In this document: positions 1-8,140 of the stretch, piece by piece | How positions within the stretch are numbered: position 1 is the first letter of the stretch | How the letters are laid out: each line of letters begins with the position of its first letter | Source: Mycobacterium haemophilum DSM 44634 | GTDB taxonomy: Bacteria > Actinomycetota > Actinomycetes > Mycobacteriales > Mycobacteriaceae | DNA: 64,000 nucleotides | Reading direction: 5' to 3' | NCBI RefSeq assembly: GCF_000340435.2 | Contig: NZ_CP011883.2 | Span: forward strand, 1,470,686 to 1,534,685 | The notes under the pieces: model-generated | The model's input: the letters and a program-made list of their open reading frames with translations, nothing else | Databases searched by the model: none | Told to the model about the DNA's origin: nothing | Made by a program: the position numbers and the translations under genes

Positions 1-2478
1 GAACCCCTGAACGATTCGTAGTCCGGCCACATGTTCGCGCAGATCGGCGATGACTGTCGCGTAATATTCGCGTGCCTGCCCGTAGATGCGCTTCGATGTT
101 CGGCGGAAAGCCCAGGTCACAGCGATAAGTAGGGGGAGTGCGGCGAAGACCGGCAGCGCCAACGTGGCATCGATAGCGAACAGTGTTGCCAGGATGCCGA
201 CAAACGTGACCACGCTGATCGAGGCCGTCACCAAACTGTGCTCGAGGAACGACACAACGGCGTCCACATCGGTGGTAATCGCAGTGATGATCCGGCTGCC
301 CCCGTCGTGTTCGAAAGCATCGAGCCCGAACCGCAGCGCGTGCGCAAAGATGAGCGACCGCAGCGCGTACAACAGCCGCTCGCCGGTGCGGCCGGTGAGC
401 AGCTCCGCAGCCCACTGCGTGGTCCACTGGACCGCCACCACCACCGCACCGGCGAGGGTGGCGAGCCACAACACCGACAGCACATGCGGCCGAACGCCAG
501 CATCGAGGCCATGTCGGATCAGCAGCGGCAGTAAAAGCGCAGCGCCTGCGTCGAGTCCGACCATCAGGAGACTCAGTGACAGCGGTCCCAGAGATCCACG
601 CAGCAGTCGGCGCACTTCCGCCCCGATGGTTTCGTCCGTGTCGAATAGGGCCGGTTCGACGGCCATCGGTGGGGGTGCAGACTGCGCACTCGCAGACAGC
701 GGCGGGGATTCGTCGGCACTGCGTGCATCGCCGCGAGCACCGGCATCCGGCACGTCTTCCGGCGTGAGCAGCAGCCGATAATGGCGGCAGCGCGCTTGGA
801 GTTCGGCGTGTGTCCCGATATCCACCAGATTGCCGTCATCGAGAACGGCGATTCGGTCAGCGAGTGCCAGAGTGGACCGGCGGCGGACGATGAGCAGAGT
901 TGTATGGTCGGCGATGATCTCACCGAGCGCGGCCTGGATCTCGGATTCCGTGGCGGCATCGACAGCGGATGTGGGGTCGTCCAAGAGGAGCAGCAGCGGC
1001 TGGGGCAGCAATGCTCGAGCCAGGGCAATGCGTTGTCGCTGTCCTCCGGACAGCGTGAGGCCACTCGCACCGATCAGCGTGTCGTATCCGTCCGGCAGTG
1101 CGGCGATGAACCGGTCGGCTCCAGCGGCCCGCGCGGCAGCGACGACCTCCTCGTGGCTCGCCTCCGGGCGGCCATAGGCGATGTTTGTCCGCACCGTGCC
1201 GGTGAACAGGAAGGCATCCTCAGGGACCAGGCCGATAGCCGCGCGCAGTGATTCGAGTGTCAGGTCGCGTACGTCGCGCCCGCCAATTCGCACTGCACCG
1301 TCGGTGACGTCGTAGCAGCGGGCTGCCAGCTGTGCCACCGTGCTCTTGCCGCTGCCCGCTGCGCCCACAAGCGCCAGCGTCTCACCCGGCCGGACACGCA
1401 TGGTTAGGTCGCGCACGACTGGTTGGTCCGGGTCGTAGGCAAAGGTCACATGATCGAATTCGATGGTGGGCGGCGCGTTCGGCGGCAGTTGCTCGGTGCC
1501 GTCGACCAGTGTCGGCCGGCTGTCGATCAGTTCGAATACCCGCTCCGCCCCAGCCCCGGCCCGCTGCCCGGTGGTGAGCGCCGCCGCCATGTTGCTGACC
1601 GGTTTTGACAACTCAGCCAGATAGGTCGAGAACGCGAGAAAGGTGCCGATGGTGATCTGGCCGTTGGCTGCCAGCCAGCCGCCGAGCGCGATCAACGCGA
1701 CCTGCCCTAGTAGCGGCACGTTCCGCAGGCCGGGCTCATAGCGTGCCTGCAGCGCCACAACTCGTAACTGCGCGCGATAAAGGCGGCGGGCCGCCACAGA
1801 AAGCTTGGCCATCTCCTGGTGCTCTTGGCCGAAGCCCTTCACCACCTGCAAACCGGACACCGCCGCGTCCACGACACCAACGACCGCCGCCGTCTGCTCC
1901 TGGGCTTGCGCAGTGGCGGGCTGTAGACGCTGTCGACTGCGGTGGGCAATGAACCACAGCGGCGGCACGACCAGTATCGCGATCAGGGTCAGCGGCGGCG
2001 ACAACGCGACCATGACCACGATGGCCAGCAGGAACAGCAGCGCCTCACCGAACACCACGGGCAGCAGATAGAGAAGGTTTTGGACGAGTTGGAGATCGCT
2101 GGTGATCCTGCCGATCACCTGTCCTTTACTCAGCCGATCCTGCTGGGCGCCGTCCAAGCGCAGCAGTGCCGCGAACACATCCCGGCGTAGCTCGTATTGC
2201 ACGTGGTGAGCGATTCGTCCCGCGTAGTAGCGCCGCACATAGTTCAAGCCGTAGGCCGCGATGGCGGCGGCGACGAGGACAGCAATCCAGGGGTGGAGCG
2301 ATTCGCGGTGCGCTGTGATCGCATCGTCAATAATGACCTTGAAGACCAGCGGCACCAGCGCGGTGATCACCGTTGCAGCCACTGCGGCGGCGAACCCCAC
2401 CAGCAAATCTCTTCGATAGTTCTGGATGTACCCCAATAGCCGCCGCCACCACGGCGTCTTCGGAGTAGTGTCTAGCAC
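1..2478 (-). CDS. Fused multidrug-type ABC exporter, Rv0194-like (3' end outside window)
   Basis: 826 codons are visible from a GTG at 2478 that follows a purine-rich ribosome site (GGAAGGG), and the frame is open to the window edge. The order is a first transmembrane domain (codons ~5-300), a first nucleotide-binding domain with Walker A GAAGSGKST (complement of ~1340-1368) and ABC signature LSGGQRQR (complement of ~1015-1055), a linker, then a second transmembrane domain still running at position 1. This TMD-NBD-TMD-NBD plan matches the mycobacterial Rv0194 type, a single-chain exporter of about 1,200 residues. It lies 171 bp downstream of the small kinase on the same strand and next to the nucleoside cluster, so it may export the product and protect the host. 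That role is inferred from position; Rv0194 itself is regarded as a drug-efflux protein. Confidence 0.85.
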   Translation of the reverse strand, partial: MLDTTPKTPWWRRLLGYIQNYRRDLLVGFAAAVAATVITALVPLVFKVIIDDAITAHRESLHPWIAVLVAAAIAAYGLNYVRRYYAGRIAHHVQYELRRDVFAALLRLDGAQQDRLSKGQVIGRITSDLQLVQNLLYLLPVVFGEALLFLLAIVVMVALSPPLTLIAILVVPPLWFIAHRSRQRLQPATAQAQEQTAAVVGVVDAAVSGLQVVKGFGQEHQEMAKLSVAARRLYRAQLRVVALQARYEPGLRNVPLLGQVALIALGGWLAANGQITIGTFLAFSTYLAELSKPVSNMAAALTTGQRAGAGAERVFELIDSRPTLVDGTEQLPPNAPPTIEFDHVTFAYDPDQPVVRDLTMRVRPGETLALVGAAGSGKSTVAQLAARCYDVTDGAVRIGGRDVRDLTLESLRAAIGLVPEDAFLFTGTVRTNIAYGRPEASHEEVVAAARAAGADRFIAALPDGYDTLIGASGLTLSGGQRQRIALARALLPQPLLLLLDDPTSAVDAATESEIQAALGEIIADHTTLLIVRRRSTLALADRIAVLDDGNLVDIGTHAELQARCRHYRLLLTPEDVPDAGARGDARSADESPPLSASAQSAPPPMAVEPALFDTDETIGAEVRRLLRGSLGPLSLSLLMVGLDAGAALLLPLLIRHGLDAGVRPHVLSVLWLATLAGAVVVAVQWTTQWAAELLTGRTGERLLYALRSLIFAHALRFGLDAFEHDGGSRIITAITTDVDAVVSFLEHSLVTASISVVTFVGILATLFAIDATLALPVFAALPLLIAVTWAFRRTSKRIYGQAREYYATVIADLREHVAGLRIVQGF

Positions 2479-2649
2479 CCGAATTCCCTTCCGCCCGGTA
2501 CTCGTGCGAAGAGGTATCACAGCCTGTGGGTCTACTATCGCGCGAATGCCCTAAGGGGATGCTGTTTTTCCCTTTTGGGTAGGTATTCGTTGCGATAGCC
2601 GATAAACGACGGAATGGCGTTGCTAAAGTCGGGCCGGATCGATATTGGA

Positions 2650-3207
2650 CTAGCTGTGCCCCAGCCTCGACCGCCGTGCTAGAGGCCCCTCGTCGGGCAG
2701 CATCGCCAGCCAGCGTCGTGCGTGCCCCGCCGAAACCAGCTGCACCACCTGGACCTGCGGGTATTTGGCGATTCGTGCGGCGGTTTCGCGGCGGCGCACA
2801 CCGTGCTGAGTCCAGGCCCAGCGCACCGGGTGAGTGGGGCTGAAGATCAATGCGTGCCACGACTCCCGATTGCCGTTCCACAGCGTCCGGCGCGTGATCA
2901 CCCGGGCCAAAGACCGGCGAACGACCCGCCACATCACCGTGCGCCGTGGCAGATCCAGCCACACGATGGTGTCAGCGTATTCCCACAACAAATCTCCGAG
3001 AAAATAATGATACTGATCGTCGCAGATCCAGCGACTTTCATCGGCGAATCTGCGAACGTCCGCTTCGAACGATTCCCGTTTGACCCAGCCGGGACCATGA
3101 TGTAACGCATCGAGTTCGTGATATGGAATGGCGAGCCGCGCGGACAGTCGGGCGGCCAATGTGGACTTGCCGGAACCGGAGATACCGCCAATGAGAATTT
3201 TTTGCAT
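2650..3207 (-). CDS. Small P-loop kinase (adenylate/shikimate-kinase-like fold), possible nucleoside kinase
   Basis: A 185-residue protein with Walker A GGISGSGKST at residues 7-16 and no transmembrane segments. The start at 3207 (ATG) is chosen because GGAG precedes it by about 8 nt and the P-loop then falls at the extreme N-terminus, as in this fold; the frame is open further upstream but the extra residues are arginine-rich and overlap the divergent gene. It is transcribed divergently from the TauD-like gene, 52 bp away. In polyoxin biosynthesis a cryptic 2'-phosphorylation by a small kinase precedes the dioxygenase steps and is removed by a phosphatase. A kinase of this size beside a Nik/Pol-type gene set would fit that job, but this is inference. 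It could equally be a housekeeping FlaR-like ATPase. Confidence 0.75.
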   Translation of the reverse strand: MQKILIGGISGSGKSTLAARLSARLAIPYHELDALHHGPGWVKRESFEADVRRFADESRWICDDQYHYFLGDLLWEYADTIVWLDLPRRTVMWRVVRRSLARVITRRTLWNGNRESWHALIFSPTHPVRWAWTQHGVRRRETAARIAKYPQVQVVQLVSAGHARRWLAMLPDEGPLARRSRLGHS

Positions 3208-3229
3208 TGCCGAGAACTCCTGTGACGAT

Positions 3230-3255
3230 CGCCGATAGGAGACGCCGATAGGAGA
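3230..3255 (+). repeat. 13-bp perfect tandem duplication carrying the ribosome-binding site
   Basis: CGCCGATAGGAGA occurs twice head to tail immediately before the start codon at 3260. Each copy has a Shine-Dalgarno-like AGGAG. The second is 5 nt from the ATG; the first is 18 nt away. The repeat also lies in the short divergent promoter region between the kinase and the TauD-like gene. Confidence 0.85.
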
Positions 3256-3259
3256 ATAT

Positions 3260-4117
3260 ATGAGTTGGCCAGCTCGCGTCGCCTTTGCCGCTGCCGAGCA
3301 TGAGGCCCTGCGTGCCGCCGCAGCCCCCTGGACCGTGTCGGCGATGGATGACCTCGGTGTGCAACGTGGCGTTGTCCGCGATGCGTGCCGGCGCCTGCCT
3401 ACCCTGCGACAGACGCTGCACACCCTGGAAGCCGCTGTTCGGCAGACCGGTGCGGTGATCGCCACCGGTACGCCGTTGGACGATCAGGTGTTGATTGCGG
3501 TGGCGAGCCTGTTCGGGCGGGTAACCGCCGACGGCAATGGCCCCCCACCCGGACAGCTGGTCTACAACCTAGTTACCGGCCCGGAGTCCGGCTACGACCC
3601 CGCAGCGCTGCAGCTGCACACCGATTCCGTGTTCGAGGCCAGCCCGGCTCCGTATATGGGCCTGGCATGCGTCCGGCCGAGTGCCGAGGGCGACGGTCTG
3701 ACCACGCTCGCCCGCGCCGATAGCGTAGCGGCGCGAGTGGGCGAGATTGATCAGCGCCATCTCGAACTGCTGCAGGATCGGTGCTATCCGTTCGCGAAGA
3801 TCCGCAACCGGGTGCCGCAGCAATTCCCGGTCCGAACCGCCATATTGACCGTGCAGGACACCGACGTCACGACCGTTTTCCACGGCCGACACGTCCGCGA
3901 GGGCATGCAGCTGCGGCCGGAAGCGGTTGACTCGGAACACCGTGCCGCACTGCACACATTCGAGGCGGTGCTCGACGATCCGTGCTCGGCGACCACCCTG
4001 CTGCTGCAGACCGGCGACCTGCTGCTTGCCGACAATCGACGCGTGCTGCACGGCCGCTCGGCGGTACGCTCTACTGGGTCGCGACGGCATGTGAAACGAC
4101 TGAAAATCGCCGACTAG
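3260..4117 (+). CDS. TauD/TfdA-family Fe(II)/2-oxoglutarate dioxygenase
   Basis: A 285-residue protein. The iron-binding HxD pair is at His120/Asp122 (QLHTD), and the distal His is at about residue 264 (DNRRVLHGR), followed by a basic stretch (RRHVKR) that would bind 2-oxoglutarate. Length and motif spacing are normal for the clavaminate-synthase/TauD group. The ATG at 3260 has AGGAG 5 nt upstream. In the nikkomycin/polyoxin pathways a dioxygenase (NikI/PolD) acts on the octosyl acid after the radical SAM step, and this gene is the best candidate here. Substrate is inferred from the cluster; the enzyme class is seen directly. Confidence 0.85.
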   Translation: MSWPARVAFAAAEHEALRAAAAPWTVSAMDDLGVQRGVVRDACRRLPTLRQTLHTLEAAVRQTGAVIATGTPLDDQVLIAVASLFGRVTADGNGPPPGQLVYNLVTGPESGYDPAALQLHTDSVFEASPAPYMGLACVRPSAEGDGLTTLARADSVAARVGEIDQRHLELLQDRCYPFAKIRNRVPQQFPVRTAILTVQDTDVTTVFHGRHVREGMQLRPEAVDSEHRAALHTFEAVLDDPCSATTLLLQTGDLLLADNRRVLHGRSAVRSTGSRRHVKRLKIAD

Positions 4118-4180
4118 CAATCGATCTGGTTCCCGGTGCACTGTGCGCCTTTGCTTTCGAAAAATATCTGGACGGAAAAA

Positions 4181-5197
4181 ATGTCGACAAATGAAAATCT
4201 GGCTGAGCTGGCGCGGGAGGGTTACCTTCCCACGGACGTCAATACCGGCGATGGTGTTGTCACGTTCAGTAAGCTAGCGCACGCCTCATTTCGTGAGTCC
4301 TTTTATAGCCAGACCGTGGCCAGCGTCGACGCCGGGATGTCTAAACAAATCCCCTTTCATGCGATTGTTGACCAATTCTCCGATCGAGGTGACGATCAAC
4401 ACCTTCGCCTTATTGCACATACCTCTCGATGCGGGTCGACGCTGCTGTCCAACCTGCTATCGTTAAGGTCCACAACTATGGTTCTCAAAGAGCCGGACTT
4501 CGTTACCCTCATGGCACGAAGAATTGCTCTTGCCCCGCACTCGTCAGAAGCCGAGAACTTTGATTCTCTCATGACTGCTTTGCTAAATTTCAGCTGTCAC
4601 GTCGCGGCCGCTTCGGGCCGTGAACTCGTCATCAAACTCATGAGTTGGATCTCACCTTCCGTGCTGGCCAGCTTGAGCAATTGCCGAAACACCACATGGC
4701 TGCTGGTGTGGCGCGAACCCGAGAAGGTGGTCGCGTCCAACATGGCAAAGCACCCGTCGTGGGGCAGAGACACCGAGGAGGGGTGCGCCGCTCGATGCGC
4801 CACCGGGATCGCCGACATTGCTACCGGAAGTGCCGAGCTTTATGCGCATACCTGGTCCCGGATCGTGGACAGTTTCACGTCGATGGACAGTGGCCTTCGC
4901 TGGCGCACATTAGAATACGAGGATCTGACCAGCAAGAAAGCGGCTTCCTTCGTTGCGGTCGAGGATTGGTTTAACCTCACCACCGCCGCTGGACTGCCGG
5001 ACAAGTTTGCTGACGAGAGCAGCAGATACTCGAAGGGATCCGGTGCGGAAATCTTTGAGCCAACAAAGGCTCATCGCCGCGCGCCACTAGAGTCAAGTCA
5101 AGAAAGAAAAGTTAGCGTTATCACGAAGCGAGCGCTGAACACACTGCGCTCCGATAAGCGCCATCGGTTATGGACTGGCGGCCTGGGCTCGGCTTAA
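4181..5197 (+). CDS. Sulfotransferase-like P-loop protein
   Basis: 338 residues from ATG 4181, which has a weak GGACGG upstream; an in-frame ATG at 4136 would add 15 residues. A sulfotransferase-type phosphate loop HTSRCGSTLLSN lies near residue 80, and a second conserved-looking stretch WREPEKVVASN lies near residue 180, resembling the 3'-phosphate-binding part of PAPS sulfotransferases. The gene is visibly richer in A/T and in A/T-ending codons than its neighbours, pointing to separate transfer. It follows the TauD gene by 63 bp and could sulfate the nucleoside product. It might also be a related P-loop protein without sulfotransferase activity. Confidence 0.6.
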   Translation: MSTNENLAELAREGYLPTDVNTGDGVVTFSKLAHASFRESFYSQTVASVDAGMSKQIPFHAIVDQFSDRGDDQHLRLIAHTSRCGSTLLSNLLSLRSTTMVLKEPDFVTLMARRIALAPHSSEAENFDSLMTALLNFSCHVAAASGRELVIKLMSWISPSVLASLSNCRNTTWLLVWREPEKVVASNMAKHPSWGRDTEEGCAARCATGIADIATGSAELYAHTWSRIVDSFTSMDSGLRWRTLEYEDLTSKKAASFVAVEDWFNLTTAAGLPDKFADESSRYSKGSGAEIFEPTKAHRRAPLESSQERKVSVITKRALNTLRSDKRHRLWTGGLGSA

Positions 5198-5618
5198 CCC
5201 GCGAGTTTCGACAATCCGACGAGCAAACGGTGCGTCCGGAGTCCGGCGTTAGCGCAGTGGACGCGCGGCCATCGCTGCGAGACCGAGACGAGACAAGGCT
5301 GCGGTGCCCAGCGATCCGTACGGTTGCTGCGCTGTGACATCGATCGCTCGATTATTTGCGCCGTTGTCTGCGCGGGCAAACAGTATGCCAGTTTTGAGCG
5401 GAATCGCACGACGAAATGTCTTCATGTATTCACGGATTAGCCGTTTCGCAGCCGAGGAATTCCCTCCCATGCAGGCCTGATGTCCCTTTGGGCAGAATTG
5501 ACTCGAGGTGCGGATGGTTGTCGTCCATCGCAAGCTATGCTCTCAGTACTATAAATCCCGACCGCCCAATTTTTGACGCGATCGATGGTATCGTTCGGCA
5601 ATTCACGCCGCACTCCCC
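5198..5618. other. Intergenic gap before the main operon; no supported gene
   Basis: About 420 bp with no convincing protein. Open frames here have no family resemblance and no ribosome sites. The stretch is less G+C-rich than the operon that follows. A TATAAA at about 5550 could be a -10 element for the operon, but no good -35 is visible, so I do not call a promoter. Confidence 0.5.
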
Positions 5619-5735
5619 GTGAGGATGAACAGGATGCCAGTTCTGAAGAACACTGCTTCCGATCCGATCGCCGGCCATCAGGATGCCCCCGTGAGGATGG
5701 ACAGAATGCCGGTTCTGAAGAGCACCGCATCTGAT
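5615..5735 (+). repeat. Imperfect 72-bp-period duplication of the truD start region
   Basis: The block beginning CCCCGTGAGGATG at 5615 recurs at 5687, exactly 72 bp (24 codons) later, with about six substitutions over the first 45 bases. Both copies are in the same frame and encode RMPVLK-x-TASD, so the gene has two possible translation starts with similar N-terminal peptides. Only the second copy has a spaced AGGA upstream. Confidence 0.8.
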
Positions 5736-6746
5736 TTCCGGGTCTCCGAGGCAATGGCGGTCGCTGTCTCCGACCCCGGCCCCGGAACTCACCATTACGT
5801 GTTGCTGCATAAAGCCGGGTACACGACGTTTGAGGCCGCCGACGCGGTGGCCGAATTTTTCGGTACCTCGCCGGCGGACGTCAGATACGCGGGTCTGAAA
5901 GACGAGGACGGTGTCACCGACCAATTCCTTGCGGTGGCAGGCGAATTGGATGCAAGCCGCATCGAGGAGTTCAACAGAACCCACGGCATCCAGGATGAGC
6001 CCGACGGGCCGTGGATGCGGTTGCGGCACTATGGGCACAGCGTAGATCCGCTGGGTCCGGGAGAGCTCGACGGCAACAGCTTTCGTATCGTGGTGCGCGG
6101 GATCGACGCCGACCAGGCCGCACAGCTTCGCGCTATCCGAGTTCGAACGTTCTTCTTCGTCAACTACTACGACACGCAACGATTCGGTGTACCCAACGGG
6201 CCCAAGCAGACTCATCTGATCGGCCAGGCGCTGCTCGACGGGGATCATCGGCGCGCATTCGACTTGCTGCGCTCCTCGCGGTCACCGGAGGCGCGGCTGT
6301 GCGCGGATTTCACCGGCACACCCGAGGACTTCTTCGCTGCCCTCGACCCGCGCAAGGTGGCGTTTTATCTCTGCGCGCAAGGCTCCGACGAATGGAACGC
6401 ACAGGTTCGGGCACTTGTTCGCGAGTCTGCGGCCGGTGCCGCGATCGAGGTCGAGCGGGACGGCATTCCCTACGTGTTTTCTCGCCGGTCAGATACCGCG
6501 CTGGAGGTGCTGCGCCGCGGTGAGGGTTTGCGCTGTCGCAGCTACCGGTGGTGCGACGGCACGATGGTCGCCGAAATGTCGGCTCGCCCGCTGGTCGTGC
6601 AGGTGCGGGTGCGGGTCAGCGATGTGCGTGTCGACGAAACCGTCCCCGGGACGTGGCGATGCACTTTGGCCTTTTTCCTGCCCAGCGGCTGCTACGGCAC
6701 ATCCGCGGTGACGCAGTTCTTTGTCACCCTGCCCGAGCTGTTATGA
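5691..6746 (+). CDS. TruD-family pseudouridine synthase (probable C-nucleoside synthase)
   Basis: 351 residues from GTG 5691, which has AGGA 7 nt upstream; GTG 5619 would add 24 residues that merely duplicate the N-terminus. TruD hallmarks are present in order: SDFRVSE near the N-terminus, YAGLKDEDGVTDQ with the catalytic Asp at residue 71, a GELDGNSFRI strand, NYYDTQRFG, and FLPSGCYGTSAVTQFF at the C-terminus. E. coli TruD is 349 residues. TruD normally modifies U13 of tRNA, but TruD-like enzymes in the malayamycin and pseudouridimycin clusters make pseudouridine (mono)phosphate for C-nucleoside antibiotics. The stop overlaps the next start (ATGA), placing this gene first in the biosynthetic operon, so I infer the second role. 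Confidence 0.88.
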   Translation: MRMDRMPVLKSTASDFRVSEAMAVAVSDPGPGTHHYVLLHKAGYTTFEAADAVAEFFGTSPADVRYAGLKDEDGVTDQFLAVAGELDASRIEEFNRTHGIQDEPDGPWMRLRHYGHSVDPLGPGELDGNSFRIVVRGIDADQAAQLRAIRVRTFFFVNYYDTQRFGVPNGPKQTHLIGQALLDGDHRRAFDLLRSSRSPEARLCADFTGTPEDFFAALDPRKVAFYLCAQGSDEWNAQVRALVRESAAGAAIEVERDGIPYVFSRRSDTALEVLRRGEGLRCRSYRWCDGTMVAEMSARPLVVQVRVRVSDVRVDETVPGTWRCTLAFFLPSGCYGTSAVTQFFVTLPELL

Positions 6747-8128
6747 CCATGACGACCACCGCCTCCGCATGGACTGCAACAGATTCGGTGATCGCCGACT
6801 CCCTGCTGATCGAAGGCGGTCGGCCGTTGCACGGTGACGTGCGGGTAGGTGGTTTCAAACATGCCCTCGTCACCGTGATCGGGGCGGCCGTGGTCGGACG
6901 GGCGCCGGTGACGATCACCAATTGCCCTGAGATCGAAGAGACCCGGGTGCTGGGTGAGTTGCTGCGCCGCGCCGGTGGCCTGGTGACCCGCCGGCCCGGC
7001 TCACTCACACTGACTCTCGGCGGACTGCGCGACGAACCCCTCGATCCCGCGCTCGCCGCCCGAATCCACGGCGCCGTCTATCTGGTCCCCGGGTTGCTGG
7101 CCCGGTTCGGTCGAGTGCAGCTGCCGCCGGCCGGCGGCTGCCGGATCGGCGACCGGCCCGCCGGTGGGCGGCCGGTCGACCAATACCTGGCTGTGTTGAC
7201 TCGCTTCGGTGCCCACGGGCAGGTAACCGCCGACGGGGCGCTGTCGGTCGTCGCCGACCGGCTCACTGGCTGCGAAATCGACCTCCGGGAGTTCATGGCT
7301 GATCCGGTCCTGCTAAGCGGCCCACTGTATTCCGGGGCCACCAAAACCGCGATTCTCGCGGCAGCCGCCGCGCACGGCACGACCCGACTGCACTACCCAT
7401 ACCCCAAACCCGATGTCACCGAGCTGGTTCGGGTGCTGTCGGCCATGGGTTGGTCGATCTGGCGACCCGATCCGACCCAGTTGGTCATCGAAGGACGCCC
7501 GGACCGTGGCGAACCTCGGCCGGTGAAACATGCTCTGATCAGTGACCTGATCGAGGTGGTGACGTGGGCGACCGCGGCGGTGGTGACTGGCGGTTCGATT
7601 CGGTTGAGCGGCCTCACCGGCGGCGCATTGGCGGCTGGCCTAGCACCAGAAATCACGCTGGCGCGCCAGATGGGCCTGCGATGGGAACCCGACGGCACGG
7701 ACGCGGTGGTCGTCGGGCCGACGCCACCAGACCGGCCGGTTAATGTCACGGTGGCCTCGCACGGAATCTACAGCGACAGCCAGCCGTTCCTGACGTTGCT
7801 GGCGACCCTGGCCCCGGGTCTATCGCACATCCGAGAAACGGTCTGGCAGAACAGGTTTTCCCATGTGCCCGAGCTGAATCGGCTGGGTACTCGGATCGAC
7901 CTGATCGGTGATGCGGCCCGCATCACCGGTCACCACCCACCCGTGCGGGCCGCGAAGCGGCTCAGCGCAGCTGACCTGCGTGGTGCGTCGGCGCTGTTGC
8001 TGGCCGCGCTCCGGCCCGCCGGCATGACCCAGTTGACCGGATCCCACCACCTCGCCCGCGGCTACCAGGACCTGGTGGGCGACCTGCGCCGGCTCGGCGC
8101 CCGCATCAGTGCCGAACCAACCGAGTAG
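6743..8128 (+). CDS. MurA/EPSP-like enolpyruvyl transferase (NikO/PolA type)
   Basis: 461 residues, start ATG 6743 overlapping the truD stop by 4 bases. MurA-like features are a Lys at residue 39 in GGFKHA (MurA Lys22 region) and the Cys-containing loop PPAGGCRIGDRP (Cys133) followed by GGRPVDQYLAVLTRFG, with repeated inside-out alpha/beta barrel halves. A second murA for cell wall would not be expected in this context. NikO/PolA add the enolpyruvyl unit of PEP to the 3'-OH of UMP. The gene sits directly before the radical SAM gene, as in those pathways. With TruD present, the acceptor is probably pseudouridine 5'-phosphate (inference). Confidence 0.88.
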   Translation: MTMTTTASAWTATDSVIADSLLIEGGRPLHGDVRVGGFKHALVTVIGAAVVGRAPVTITNCPEIEETRVLGELLRRAGGLVTRRPGSLTLTLGGLRDEPLDPALAARIHGAVYLVPGLLARFGRVQLPPAGGCRIGDRPAGGRPVDQYLAVLTRFGAHGQVTADGALSVVADRLTGCEIDLREFMADPVLLSGPLYSGATKTAILAAAAAHGTTRLHYPYPKPDVTELVRVLSAMGWSIWRPDPTQLVIEGRPDRGEPRPVKHALISDLIEVVTWATAAVVTGGSIRLSGLTGGALAAGLAPEITLARQMGLRWEPDGTDAVVVGPTPPDRPVNVTVASHGIYSDSQPFLTLLATLAPGLSHIRETVWQNRFSHVPELNRLGTRIDLIGDAARITGHHPPVRAAKRLSAADLRGASALLLAALRPAGMTQLTGSHHLARGYQDLVGDLRRLGARISAEPTE

Positions 8129-8140
8129 GGAAGGACGCCG

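Noticed and set aside
86..2439. Several rightward open frames over the ABC exporter region
   Set aside because: The minus strand encodes a continuous ABC exporter with Walker A and signature motifs; the rightward frames have no domain and biased shadow composition.
5249..5533. 94-residue leftward open frame in the gap before truD
   Set aside because: No ribosome site, no recognisable domain and unusual residue mix.
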